DNA of 19,358 bases from an uncultured Lachnospiraceae bacterium (GCA_910586555.1 CAJUJY010000064.1:1-19358); one strand, 5' to 3'; positions 1 through 7,813 are shown, numbered from the stretch's first letter. The notes: generated from the letters alone by a model not told the origin. Numbers and translations: made by a program.

Positions 1-10
1 AAGTAGCCAA

Positions 11-47
11 TGCCTGCTTGCAGGCAATGCGGATTGCGAATATCCGC
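11..47. repeat. Two adjacent short inverted repeats downstream of the DUF4179-like gene
   Basis: Two perfect inverted repeats lie side by side just past the stop codon of the leftmost gene. The first is TGCCTGC (11-17) with GCAGGCA (20-26), a 7-bp stem with a very tight loop. The second is GCGGAT (29-34) with ATCCGC (42-47), a 6-bp stem with a 7-nt loop. Read on the minus strand they follow the gene, as a terminator would, but no T-run is visible before the window ends. They could be part of a terminator, of an intergenic repeat family, or of a boundary sequence. Confidence 0.4.
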
Positions 48-64
48 TTGACTTACCGTCCATT

Positions 65-964
65 TTAGAAATCCAGCCTTAATTCTTCACCATTATTCTG
101 GAAATATATTCCTTCCACATAATCTAAATTAACAGGTGATGCAAAAAGTAAGGCTTTTGCATAACTATTATCTTCATCTTTCATGCCCCATGAACCTGTA
201 CTGGCCTGTTGTACAACACTTCCATCTTTTAATTTTACTATTATGCCATCAAAACCATCAGGTAAATATTTAATAAAAGCATTTCCATTATTACTTCCTT
301 CTATCCTAAGTGATAAAGGAGAGATTTCTATATGGTTTTGCCCTGCAATTTCTTTATCTAAAGGTATATTATGGCTTTCTGCAAGTTTACCAATTTTAAA
401 CTTTGCAACTGGCTTTTCCTGTGTGGTATCTTTCCAGTCTTGTTGTCTTGTTACAAGGATTTTATCACCCTTTTTAATCTCTTCTTTTACACCAGCCAGG
501 AAACAGCCTTTTAAAGTCCCGTCTTCTTGTATATCTGGCGGAAGTACTGTAAACATGTCCATATTTTTTGTACTGTCTGCTAAAGAAAACCTTATAGTTT
601 CCCTTTGCATTTTCTGGTAAGGGGAATTTTTATTTGTAATATCTTCTGTACTGTCTGTATTGCCGGCCATTTGGAAGGAAAATGGAACACATATATAACT
701 TTTATCACATATAGCGGCTTCAAGCTTAATTGTGCCATAACCTAATTCAACTTCATTATCCAGGATATCCCCGTATTTAAGATATATATTTTTCTGCTCT
801 TCTGTAATTTCTTGTTCTTCTATGTTTAGTAAATTAAATGCCTGCATTATTTTTTCTGTTAATCCTGTATTTGCTGCAAGTACAGGTACACCTGCTAAAA
901 ACACTACACATATACATACTATGGCAAATGAAGGAATATGGGATTTAGATTTTATTTTACCCAT
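65..964 (-). CDS. DUF4179-like membrane-anchored extracytoplasmic protein, probably lacking its N-terminal cytoplasmic part
   Basis: A 299-residue protein with a short basic start, one hydrophobic segment at about residues 10-31, and about 265 residues predicted outside the membrane. The pattern (AANTG after the membrane segment, then a beta-rich extracytoplasmic region) resembles the DUF4179 family, whose genes often follow an ECF sigma factor and are thought to be its membrane regulators. Such proteins usually have a cytoplasmic stretch of roughly 50-100 residues before the membrane segment; here only about nine residues remain. The ATG lies inside the upstream sigma-factor frame, with a 13-nt overlap. 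No ribosome binding site precedes it (upstream is TTTCTTTCTTCTGC), and the frame closes at a stop six codons further upstream. It may therefore be a 5'-truncated relic, translated only by coupling if at all. The family call is from pattern recognition and is moderate. Confidence 0.55.
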   Translation of the reverse strand: MGKIKSKSHIPSFAIVCICVVFLAGVPVLAANTGLTEKIMQAFNLLNIEEQEITEEQKNIYLKYGDILDNEVELGYGTIKLEAAICDKSYICVPFSFQMAGNTDSTEDITNKNSPYQKMQRETIRFSLADSTKNMDMFTVLPPDIQEDGTLKGCFLAGVKEEIKKGDKILVTRQQDWKDTTQEKPVAKFKIGKLAESHNIPLDKEIAGQNHIEISPLSLRIEGSNNGNAFIKYLPDGFDGIIVKLKDGSVVQQASTGSWGMKDEDNSYAKALLFASPVNLDYVEGIYFQNNGEELRLDF

Positions 965-1188
965 GCAGAAGAAAGAAAACTTTTACAACAGTTTATTGTT
1001 ACACGTATAAACCACGCCTTTTCATGTTCATTGTTCTTAAAACCAGGTTTCTTCTTTAAAAAACGCAAAAACACCTCCTGTACAATGTCCTCTGCCATCT
1101 GTACATCATTACTGTATGATACAGCAATACGGTAAACCATATCTGAATAACGCTTAAAAAATTCTTCCAGGTTATAACCTGTATCCAT
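952..1188 (-). pseudogene. ECF sigma factor fragment, region 2 only
   Basis: A 78-residue product starting at the ATG at 1186-1188, which follows an excellent ribosome binding site (AGAAAGGAGGAG, then ATT). A longer frame reaches 1224 but has no such site. The sequence shows sigma-70 region 2: an FFKRYSDMVYRIA-type helix, then AEDIVQEVFLRFLKK (core binding and -10 recognition), then KAWFIRVTINCCKSFLSSAW, where ECF factors normally enter the linker to region 4. Here the frame stops three codons later, and no region 4 (the -35-recognising half) follows in any frame, because the next gene's membrane segment begins at once. A full ECF factor is about 160-180 residues. The likely cause is a deletion that removed the sigma C-terminus and the regulator's N-terminus together. 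A working region-2-only protein cannot be ruled out. Confidence 0.65.
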
Positions 1189-1285
1189 AATTCTCCTCCT
1201 TTCTCGTTTTAAATATGGTTTCATATATAATACTTTTTATATCCTTAAAATCTGACAAAATTTAAAAAATTATAAAAAAACTATA

Positions 1286-1313
1286 AAATATAAAAGACAC
1301 TCTTTACAGAGTG
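1286..1313 (-). terminator. Intrinsic terminator after the miaB-dgt genes
   Basis: On the minus strand CACTCT pairs with AGAGTG across a 4-nt GTAA loop (arms at 1308-1313 and 1298-1303), followed by the T-rich stretch TCTTTTATATTTT. It lies 25 nt past the stop codon of the dGTPase-like gene and before the sigma-factor fragment, so it would end the upstream transcription unit. The stem is short (6 bp) and A/T-rich in its neighbourhood, but loop size, position and the U-rich tail fit. Confidence 0.65.
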
Positions 1314-1338
1314 CCTGGATCTAATTATAAAATTTACT

Positions 1339-2388
1339 TTATCTGTTTTCTATACTCTTTACGCTCCATGATTTAGGTATCATAATTTCTTTATAAATAT
1401 TAATTGCATACCTGTCACTCATGCCTGCAATAAAGTCACAAACTGCCCTTTGTTTTGTTTCCCCTTTTTCTATCATTGTAATAAATTCATCTGGAAGCTT
1501 TTCTATATTTTTTATATAATATCCATAAAGCTGTTTTATAAGGTGGTTTACTTTTTGTTCTTCTGTTTTTGCCCTTGGATTTTTATATACATTTTTAAAA
1601 AGATAGTTTCTAAGGCCGGACATGCTTTCTTTAACTTCTTCTGACATACATATACTATTTTTGCCTGCACTGTTTCTTACAATATCATGTACAAGTGTGC
1701 TAAGCCTTTCATTTGTGCTTTTGCCAAGTACGTCCGCTAGTTTTTTTGGAATGTCCTTTTCAGAAATAATTCCTGCACGTATTGAATCATCTATATCTGA
1801 ATTAATATATGCAATTTTATCTGAAAAACGCACAATGCTGCCTTCAAGTGTATGTGGTTCTGATGCAGTCCTGTGGTTTAATATCCCATCCCTTGCTTCT
1901 TTTGTAAGGTTTAAGCCAAGGCCGCCTTTTTCAAGTATTTCAACTACCCTTACACTTTGCTTATTATGGCAGAAACCACCTTCGTCTTTTGTTATTTCAT
2001 TAAGTGCTGCTTCACCTGCATGGCCAAATGGTGTATGCCCAAGGTCATGCCCAAGTGCTATTGCTTCTGCCAGGTCTTCATTAAGTTTTAGTGCCCTTGC
2101 TATTGTCCTTGCATTTTGTGCAACTTCCAGGGTATGGGTAAGCCTTGTCCTGTAATGGTCACCTTCAGGTGACAGAAAAACCTGTGTTTTGTCTTTAAGC
2201 CTGCGGAACGCTTTACAATGGATAATCCTGTCCCTGTCACGCTGGTAATCTGTTCTTATGCTACATTTCTCTTCTTTTCTGTCCCTTCCTGCTGTCTGGT
2301 CTGCAAATGAAGCATATGGGCTTAATATCTGGTGTTCCCTTGCCTCTTGTTCCTTTCTTAAGTTTAATAAATTATCTTTTCTTTCCAT
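1339..2388 (-). CDS. dgt: dGTPase-like HD-domain deoxynucleoside triphosphate triphosphohydrolase
   Basis: A 349-residue protein of the HD superfamily, close to the usual length of type 2 Dgt proteins. These enzymes hydrolyse dNTPs to the deoxynucleoside and triphosphate, trimming the dNTP pool. Visible features are an N-terminal CKAFRRLKDKTQVF block (about residues 58-71), the metal-binding His at 85 in RLTHTLEV, the HD pair at 114-115 in GHDLGHTPFGHAGE, and the distal Asp at about 190 in VRFSDKIAYINSDIDD. The ATG has AAAGG just upstream, and the gap from the miaB stop is 35 nt, so the two are probably co-transcribed. A terminator hairpin follows. The substrate preference cannot be read from the sequence; many relatives act on several dNTPs. 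Confidence 0.9.
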   Translation of the reverse strand: MERKDNLLNLRKEQEAREHQILSPYASFADQTAGRDRKEEKCSIRTDYQRDRDRIIHCKAFRRLKDKTQVFLSPEGDHYRTRLTHTLEVAQNARTIARALKLNEDLAEAIALGHDLGHTPFGHAGEAALNEITKDEGGFCHNKQSVRVVEILEKGGLGLNLTKEARDGILNHRTASEPHTLEGSIVRFSDKIAYINSDIDDSIRAGIISEKDIPKKLADVLGKSTNERLSTLVHDIVRNSAGKNSICMSEEVKESMSGLRNYLFKNVYKNPRAKTEEQKVNHLIKQLYGYYIKNIEKLPDEFITMIEKGETKQRAVCDFIAGMSDRYAINIYKEIMIPKSWSVKSIENR

Positions 2389-2423
2389 ATCTGCCTTTCC
2401 TGCACAAAAGCAATGCAGTTTTT

Positions 2424-3893
2424 TTATTTATTATTCTGCACCAGTTCCCCATAATAATAAAATCCCCTGCTTTCACAAAGTTTTACAGGGACAATTTTTC
2501 CTATAAGATTTTTATCCCCTTTAAAATGCACTAAATAATTCTGCCCCATCCTGCCTGTTATATACCCGTCTTCCTGTACATTAACCTCTTCGGCAAGCAC
2601 ATCATAAACTTTTCCAAGGTATTGTGCTGATTTTTTTGATGAAACATTGTGCACTTTTTCTAAAAGCCTGTCAAACCGTTCTTTTACAACATTTTCAGGA
2701 ACCTGTCCTTCCATTGAGGCAGCAGGTGTCCCTGTACGTTTACTGTATATAAATGTAAATGCATTGTCAAAACCAGCTTTTTCTATTACATCCAGGGTTT
2801 CATTAAAATCTTCTTCTGTTTCACCTGGAAAGCCTGTTATTATATCTGTTGTAACTGCAATATCCGGGACTGCCTTTTTAATCTTATCCACAAGCAGCAG
2901 GTAATCTTCCTTTGTATAATGGCGGTTCATAATCTTAAGAAGCCTGCTGCTTCCTGACTGTAATGGAAGGTGTATATGTTTGCAAAGCTTTTTTGAACGT
3001 CCCATAAATTCTATAAGGCTGTCTGAGAGATCCTTTGGATGTGAAGTCATAAAACGTATACGGCAAAGCCCGTCTATATGTTCCACCATTTCAAGAAGTT
3101 CTGTAAAAGTTACAGGATTTTCAAGGTTTTTGCCATAAGAATTAACATTCTGCCCAAGCAGCATAACTTCTTTAACACCATCTTTTACAAGTTCTTCAAT
3201 CTCTTTTATTATATCTTCTGGTTTCCTGCTTCTTTCCCTGCCACGGACATAAGGCACTATACAGTAACTACAGAAATTATTACAGCCATACATAATATTT
3301 ACGCCGCTTTTAAAAGGATACTTTCTTTTTGATGGAAGATTCTCTACAATACTCTCTGCATTATCTAATATGTCAATTATCATTTTACTACTGTCCGGGC
3401 TGTCAAGTACTTTCATTGCAAGCAGTTCAGCAAACTTATATATATTATGTGTTCCAAATATTATATCAACATTTTTATAACTTTTCCTGATTTTAGCAAC
3501 AGCTTCTTTTTCCTGCATCATGCACCCACAAAGCACAGTTACCATTCCAGGATTTTTTACCTTATATTTTTTAAGCTGGCCAATCCTTCCATACACTTTA
3601 AGATTAGCATTTTCCCTTACTGTACATGTATTAAATACTACAAGGTCTGCATTTTCTGAATCTGATTGTATATATCCAATACATTTAAGAATACCAAGTA
3701 TTTTTTCAGAATCCCTTGAATTCATCTGACAGCCAAATGTATTAACCTGGCATGTAAGTTTTCTTCCTTTTTCCTTAACCTTGCCATCAAACCAGTTCTT
3801 AAGCATTTTTATAAAATAATACTGCCTTTGTGGTTCAATATCTGGCGGTGCCTGTTTTAAATCTATACTGTCCCAGTTAATTTCATTATACAT
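2424..3893 (-). CDS. miaB: tRNA-2-methylthio-N6-dimethylallyladenosine synthase (radical SAM)
   Basis: A 489-residue methylthiotransferase. MiaB converts i6A37 to ms2i6A37 in tRNAs reading UNN codons, using two [4Fe-4S] clusters. The N-terminal domain shows TFGCQMNSRDSEK (Cys55), NTC (Cys90) and CGC (Cys124), the three ligands of the auxiliary cluster. The radical SAM motif CNNFCSYC supplies Cys204, Cys208 and Cys211, followed by VPYVRGRERSR. A TRAM RNA-binding domain occupies about residues 425-486. The roughly 45-residue extension before the first domain is common in clostridial MiaB. Upstream GGAAGGG lies about 12 nt from the ATG, slightly far for a ribosome binding site. The exact TFGCQMN and VRGRERSR motifs favour MiaB over its paralogue MtaB. 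Confidence 0.95.
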   Translation of the reverse strand: MYNEINWDSIDLKQAPPDIEPQRQYYFIKMLKNWFDGKVKEKGRKLTCQVNTFGCQMNSRDSEKILGILKCIGYIQSDSENADLVVFNTCTVRENANLKVYGRIGQLKKYKVKNPGMVTVLCGCMMQEKEAVAKIRKSYKNVDIIFGTHNIYKFAELLAMKVLDSPDSSKMIIDILDNAESIVENLPSKRKYPFKSGVNIMYGCNNFCSYCIVPYVRGRERSRKPEDIIKEIEELVKDGVKEVMLLGQNVNSYGKNLENPVTFTELLEMVEHIDGLCRIRFMTSHPKDLSDSLIEFMGRSKKLCKHIHLPLQSGSSRLLKIMNRHYTKEDYLLLVDKIKKAVPDIAVTTDIITGFPGETEEDFNETLDVIEKAGFDNAFTFIYSKRTGTPAASMEGQVPENVVKERFDRLLEKVHNVSSKKSAQYLGKVYDVLAEEVNVQEDGYITGRMGQNYLVHFKGDKNLIGKIVPVKLCESRGFYYYGELVQNNK

Positions 3894-3921
3894 TTTAAAA
3901 ATTTTCCCTTCCGCAATATTA

Positions 3922-3948
3922 ATTACAGCAGCTAGTTATTACTGTAAT
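3922..3948. repeat. Inverted repeat in the lipoprotein-miaB gap
   Basis: ATTACAG (3922-3928) and CTGTAAT (3942-3948) form a perfect 7-bp stem with a 13-nt loop in the 65-nt gap before miaB. No T-run follows on the minus strand, so it is a poor terminator. It could be an RNA hairpin in the miaB leader or a chance AT-rich repeat. Confidence 0.3.
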
Positions 3949-3958
3949 ACAAATTGTT

Positions 3959-5074
3959 TTATTCTGGATTGCAGTTCCCACAAGGATTATATCCTGCTTT
4001 TTCTGCTTCTTTTACTGTATTAAAATACACCCTGTTTTCTTCATCTGGCACTGAACCACAGTCTTTTTCATGGAACTTTTTGGAATTAACATTGCCTATA
4101 AAGTTTCCATTTGTTTTTTTAGTGTTTTTGTTACTATTATTTCTTCTGCTTTTCCCGCCAGAAGATTTATTAACATTAAATGTTATATTTTTGCCATCGC
4201 TTGTTGCAATTATATCACCAAGTTTATCAGTGCGGTATATATCACACCCCATTGCATTAAACCTTGACATTGCCTCATCTGACGGATGCCCGTACCTGTT
4301 ATTTGCACCTGCACTTATTACAACACTTTCTGGCTGCATTGCCTGCATAAATGCCTCTGAAGAGGAATATTTGCTGCCATGGTGTCCTGCAAGGTATACA
4401 TCACATGACAAATCAATTCCTGTTTCAAGCATTTCATACTCACTTTCAATTTCTGCATCACCTGTAAGTATAAATGTATTTTCCCCATTAACAAGCTTAA
4501 TTGCAACAGAATAATCATTAGCATCATCATAATGGGTATCATTTGGCGCAAGTATTGTAAACTCTGCACCACCTATTTTATATTTTTTGCCAGTTTCAGG
4601 GTATGTAATCCTTATGCCTTTTTCCTTTATTATACTTGTAAATGACTTATAAACCTTGCTTTCTGCCTTATAATCTGGTGCAATTACAGTCCCGGTGTTA
4701 TACGTTTCAAGTGCACCAACTACACCATTTAAATGGTCTGCATCATAATGTGTTGCAATAACATAATCAAGCTTTCCAACAGATTCATCTTCTAAATATG
4801 AAACCACCCTTGATGAATATTTGCTGTCACCGCCATCTATAAGCATATAGTGTCCGTTACTTTTTATAAGTGTAGAACTTCCCTGGCCTACATCAATAAA
4901 ATGTACTTCAAGGTTTTTACTGCCTTTCTGCTGCCCGTTATTTTCCTGGTTTTCTTTATTGCCAGATACATCACCAGGAAGTACTTCACTAACTTTGCTG
5001 CATCCTGCAACCGTAAGACTTGCTGCAAGTAAAAGTGCAATAAATTTCTTTATTCTAAAAATTCTTTTATCCAT
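3959..5074 (-). CDS. Secreted lipoprotein with ComEC-type metallo-beta-lactamase domain and C-terminal Cys-rich mini-domain
   Basis: A 371-residue protein from the ATG at 5072-5074, which follows AACGGGGAA; a TTG seven codons upstream would only extend the frame. It begins with a lipoprotein signal: KKF, a hydrophobic run, and the lipobox LTVAGC with Cys25. The metallo-beta-lactamase fold follows: HFIDVGQGSSTLI (58-70), LIDGGD (78-83), THYDADH (108-114), LTGD (203-206) and LAGHHGSKYSSS (228-239). This is the pattern of the ComEC/Rec2 C-terminal domain and of stand-alone secreted relatives. After a basic, Asn/Lys-rich linker (about 302-325) comes a short module with FHEKDC (334-339) and NPCGNC (363-368), a possible zinc site like the Ada-type modules found on similar secreted nucleases. 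A phosphodiesterase or nuclease role outside the cell is plausible but inferred. It lacks the membrane domain of ComEC. Confidence 0.8.
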   Translation of the reverse strand: MDKRIFRIKKFIALLLAASLTVAGCSKVSEVLPGDVSGNKENQENNGQQKGSKNLEVHFIDVGQGSSTLIKSNGHYMLIDGGDSKYSSRVVSYLEDESVGKLDYVIATHYDADHLNGVVGALETYNTGTVIAPDYKAESKVYKSFTSIIKEKGIRITYPETGKKYKIGGAEFTILAPNDTHYDDANDYSVAIKLVNGENTFILTGDAEIESEYEMLETGIDLSCDVYLAGHHGSKYSSSEAFMQAMQPESVVISAGANNRYGHPSDEAMSRFNAMGCDIYRTDKLGDIIATSDGKNITFNVNKSSGGKSRRNNSNKNTKKTNGNFIGNVNSKKFHEKDCGSVPDEENRVYFNTVKEAEKAGYNPCGNCNPE

Positions 5075-5137
5075 ATTAAAATTCCCCGTTACCAAAATCC
5101 GTTTTTATTCAATATATACTGTTATTCCATAATCCAC

Positions 5138-5175
5138 AGGCAGCATAAAATAAAACCTGCTGCCTCTTTCTTTTT
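5138..5175 (+). terminator. Hairpin with T-run on the plus strand, between the EAL gene and the lipoprotein gene
   Basis: AGGCAGCA (5138-5145) and TGCTGCCT (5158-5165) form a perfect 8-bp stem with a 12-nt loop. A T-rich tail (CTTTCTTTTT, 5166-5175) follows only when read on the plus strand. No plus-strand gene is present, so it may stop antisense transcription. On the minus strand it would sit 25 nt past the EAL gene stop as a hairpin without a U-tract, where it might act as an RNA 3'-end stabiliser or a factor-dependent stop. Confidence 0.45.
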
Positions 5176-5189
5176 AACAGGATTAATAT

Positions 5190-6869
5190 TTAGAAGACTT
5201 TTTCTTTTCCAAGATATTTCTCTTCAAACTCTGCCACAGGTACAGGTTTTGAGAAATAAAACCCCTGTATATAATCAGGCTTTAATTCCATTACACATTT
5301 AAAATCTTCTTCTGTTTCCACTCCCTCATAACACACTTTTAAGTTCAGACTGTGTGCAAGTTCTGTAAACTGCTTAACTACCATATAATCATACTGGCTG
5401 GATTTTATGCCCCTTATAAATGCCTGGTCAATTTTTACAAGATTAAACATCATTTCTTTAATGTAACGGAGGTTTGAATAACCTGTGCCAAAATCATCTA
5501 TTGCAAGGTTTAAGCTTCTTCTGTGGAATGCTTCAAGAATACTGTGTGTAGCATAACCTGATTCAAGCTCACCACTTTCAGTAATTTCAAACAGCACATT
5601 ATTACTGCTAAAACCATATTTTTCAATGTATGTATCAATATCGCTTATAACATTGCTCTTTTTAAGCTGGACAAATGAAATATTTATATTTACACGGAAA
5701 CCAGGGCACCTTTCCTGCCATTTAAGGCACTGGCGCATAGCTTCTTCAATAACCCACCGACCTACTGGTATTATAAGCCCGCTCTCTTCAAGCAGTGGTA
5801 TAAATATTCCTGGCGAAACCATGCCAAACTTTTTATTCTGCCACCTTAAAAGTGCTTCTGCCCCGTATATACAAGCTTTTTTTGTATTTACTATAGGCTG
5901 GTAATAAAGTTCAAAGCCATCAAAACCATTCTCTGCGGCCTTCCTTAAGGCCTCTTGTAACTCAAGTTTATATACATATTCACTGTAATCATTCTGTTCA
6001 TAACAGACACACATATTTTTGCCACGGATTTTGGCAAGCCTTAATGCAAATTCTGCCCTGTCAATATAATCAAGCCCGAAATTGTCATACTCTGTAAAAT
6101 ACACATACCCGCCTGATATTGTATAAAAAAGCCGGTACCCTTTTTCACCAATTTTTTCATCTACTGCCGCCCTTATCTTTTTATACATATATTTAGCAGG
6201 ATCATCAATAACAGGGCCGGCATCTGTACAAAGCAGCATAATTTCATCACCGCTCATACGGTAAACCTCTGCCTTGTTTCCTGCTATATTTACAACACAT
6301 TCTGCAAGCCCTTGTAATGTAGTATTGCCTACTTCTTTGCTGTACCTCTCGTTTATATCCTTAAAATTATCTATTCCTATAAGCAGAAGAAATCCGTTTG
6401 TACCAGGCTTGCCAATATCAAGGATATCCTGGCGCAGCTTGATTTCACGGTAAAGCCCTGTTATATTATCAATTTTGTTCTTCCTGCCAAGTTCTGATAT
6501 CCTGCCTACAAGATAGTTCGCCTGTCCTTGTTCATTATATATAGCCTGTCCGCGGCAGCTTATCCACACAGCATTGCCATTTTTATCAAGCCATTTGTAC
6601 TCCAGGTCATGTTCAGAAGACTGGCCTGATTTAATCATTTCAAGGTTGTTAGCGAGCATTTCCTTGTCTTCAGGGTGTACAGCACCACTTATTATCTCCA
6701 GGGCATTATAAAAATCAGCGCATGGAATATTAAACCGCTCTGCACCACGCTCTGTAATATTAAAATGGTCTTCTATAAAATCTAATATAAATAAATAATC
6801 ATCTGTACATTTTGCCAGTATCTTAAACACATCATTAAACTGTTCAAACTTGTTTAAACTGTTCCCCAT
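5190..6869 (-). CDS. PAS-GGDEF-EAL protein, probable c-di-GMP phosphodiesterase
   Basis: A 559-residue protein with no membrane segment, so probably cytoplasmic. A PAS-like sensor domain covers about residues 15-127 (HPEDKEMLANN, then WLDKNGNAVWIS). The GGDEF domain (about 133-290) carries SGDEI at 206-210 in place of GGDEF, so it may be inactive or only bind GTP. The EAL domain (about 303-552) has the expected catalytic and metal residues: E338 (EALLRW), N396 (NINIS), E428 (FEIT), D458-D459 (IDDFGTGYSN), K479 (VKID), E515 (YEGVE) and Q535 (QGFYFSKP). This fits hydrolysis of c-di-GMP to pGpG. The ATG follows GGAAAGGGGA at good spacing. Its start is 28 nt after the CPBP protease stop, so the two are likely co-transcribed. 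The signal sensed by the PAS domain is not evident. Confidence 0.9.
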   Translation of the reverse strand: MGNSLNKFEQFNDVFKILAKCTDDYLFILDFIEDHFNITERGAERFNIPCADFYNALEIISGAVHPEDKEMLANNLEMIKSGQSSEHDLEYKWLDKNGNAVWISCRGQAIYNEQGQANYLVGRISELGRKNKIDNITGLYREIKLRQDILDIGKPGTNGFLLLIGIDNFKDINERYSKEVGNTTLQGLAECVVNIAGNKAEVYRMSGDEIMLLCTDAGPVIDDPAKYMYKKIRAAVDEKIGEKGYRLFYTISGGYVYFTEYDNFGLDYIDRAEFALRLAKIRGKNMCVCYEQNDYSEYVYKLELQEALRKAAENGFDGFELYYQPIVNTKKACIYGAEALLRWQNKKFGMVSPGIFIPLLEESGLIIPVGRWVIEEAMRQCLKWQERCPGFRVNINISFVQLKKSNVISDIDTYIEKYGFSSNNVLFEITESGELESGYATHSILEAFHRRSLNLAIDDFGTGYSNLRYIKEMMFNLVKIDQAFIRGIKSSQYDYMVVKQFTELAHSLNLKVCYEGVETEEDFKCVMELKPDYIQGFYFSKPVPVAEFEEKYLGKEKVF

Positions 6870-6897
6870 AATTTATCCCCTTTCCTGGTCTGTAATA

Positions 6898-7755
6898 TCA
6901 GTTATTTCTTTCATATTTATATTTTTCTTTACACCTAATTATATAATAACGCAGGCTAAATGCCAACATAATTATTGATATTATAACACAAAATAAAAAT
7001 AAAAATGCCATAACAGGAGATTCCCTGTTAAAGACAAACTGTATAATGTATGAAGTTGAATTAAATATTATATGCACTGCTATTGGACAAAGTATGCTCC
7101 CTGTTGAATAAAGCACCATTCCGAGTACCATTCCAAGCAGGAAAGCATATATTCCCTGGACAATATTCATATGGTATACACCAAATAAAAATGCCTGCAA
7201 TGCATTGGCAGTCCAAAACGGGAATGCAAGGTGCAGCCTGTCAAATATTGCCCCGCGGAATATTATTTCTTCAGATGCCGGCCCTATTACAAGCACATAA
7301 GCAAATGTAAGCAGCCCGCCGCTGCTGTCAAAGTTTGACATGATTTCATTATAATTGTCAAATGGGGATGGGAAAATATTTATAAGCAATGATAAAAATA
7401 CTGTAAGCGTTACACATCCCCCAAGCCCTGTGGCAGCAATGGCAGCAATATCTGCAAATGAAAAAACTTTCCTGTAATCCATGCCTTTTATGCGCCAGCT
7501 TGAACGCAGGTAAAGAACCAGGCACCAGGCCATTGACAAAAATGCACTGATTGCTGATATCCACATAAGACTTTTGGTACTTGCAAATTCCTTTTGTGAA
7601 ATGCTATTAAGCACACTTGCATAAGATGCACCTGAAAATACCTTTATAAAAATGCTGCTAAATACATAAATAAATGATGAAAATAACTGCATAAGTATAA
7701 TGCCCCCAAATATAAGGAGCACTTTAATACAACAGCTAACCCTTAACTTTCCCAT
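6898..7755 (-). CDS. CPBP-family intramembrane metalloprotease
   Basis: A 285-residue, strongly hydrophobic protein with about seven or eight membrane segments. The CPBP (CaaX protease and bacteriocin-processing) signature is complete: SEEIIFR supplies E162, E163 and R167, FGVYH supplies H195, and HIIFN supplies H228 and N232. Family members include prenyl-protein proteases and immunity proteins for self-made bacteriocins. No bacteriocin-like gene is seen nearby, so the substrate is unknown. I chose the ATG at 7753-7755 because AAAGGGGG lies 4 nt upstream; an ATG six codons earlier lacks a good site. A strong hairpin precedes the ribosome binding site, which may influence expression. The EAL gene follows after 28 nt. 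Confidence 0.85.
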   Translation of the reverse strand: MGKLRVSCCIKVLLIFGGIILMQLFSSFIYVFSSIFIKVFSGASYASVLNSISQKEFASTKSLMWISAISAFLSMAWCLVLYLRSSWRIKGMDYRKVFSFADIAAIAATGLGGCVTLTVFLSLLINIFPSPFDNYNEIMSNFDSSGGLLTFAYVLVIGPASEEIIFRGAIFDRLHLAFPFWTANALQAFLFGVYHMNIVQGIYAFLLGMVLGMVLYSTGSILCPIAVHIIFNSTSYIIQFVFNRESPVMAFLFLFCVIISIIMLAFSLRYYIIRCKEKYKYERNN

Positions 7756-7776
7756 ATAACCCCCTTTAAACATTCA

Positions 7777-7813
7777 AGTCCGGACTTAATCTGTCAAAAC
7801 CTAAGCCCGGACT
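7777..7813. repeat. Twin palindromes forming a 12-bp inverted repeat before the CPBP gene
   Basis: AAGTCCGGACTT (7776-7787) is a perfect 12-bp palindrome, and a near copy, AAGCCCGGACTA, lies at 7803-7814, with centres 27 bp apart. Read as minus-strand RNA, the two copies can also pair with each other: 12 bp including one G-U, with a 13-nt loop holding TTGACA. The structure ends about 10 nt before the ribosome binding site of the protease gene. It could be a pair of operators or a leader hairpin. No U-tract follows on the minus strand, so it is not a good terminator. A TATTAT box lies upstream at 7826-7831, with only a weak -35. Confidence 0.55.

Noticed and set aside
52..66. CCGTCCATTT shared between the left edge and 19226-19235
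   Set aside because: A 10-bp match in unlike surroundings is too short to mean a repeat or attachment site.
183..620. A 145-codon plus-strand frame
   Set aside because: It is antisense to the DUF4179-like gene, without a ribosome binding site or recognisable domain.
7792..7797. TTGACA as a -35 box for the CPBP gene
   Set aside because: A -10 box at 17 nt would fall on the ribosome binding site region and none of good quality is there; the sequence is the loop of the hairpin.
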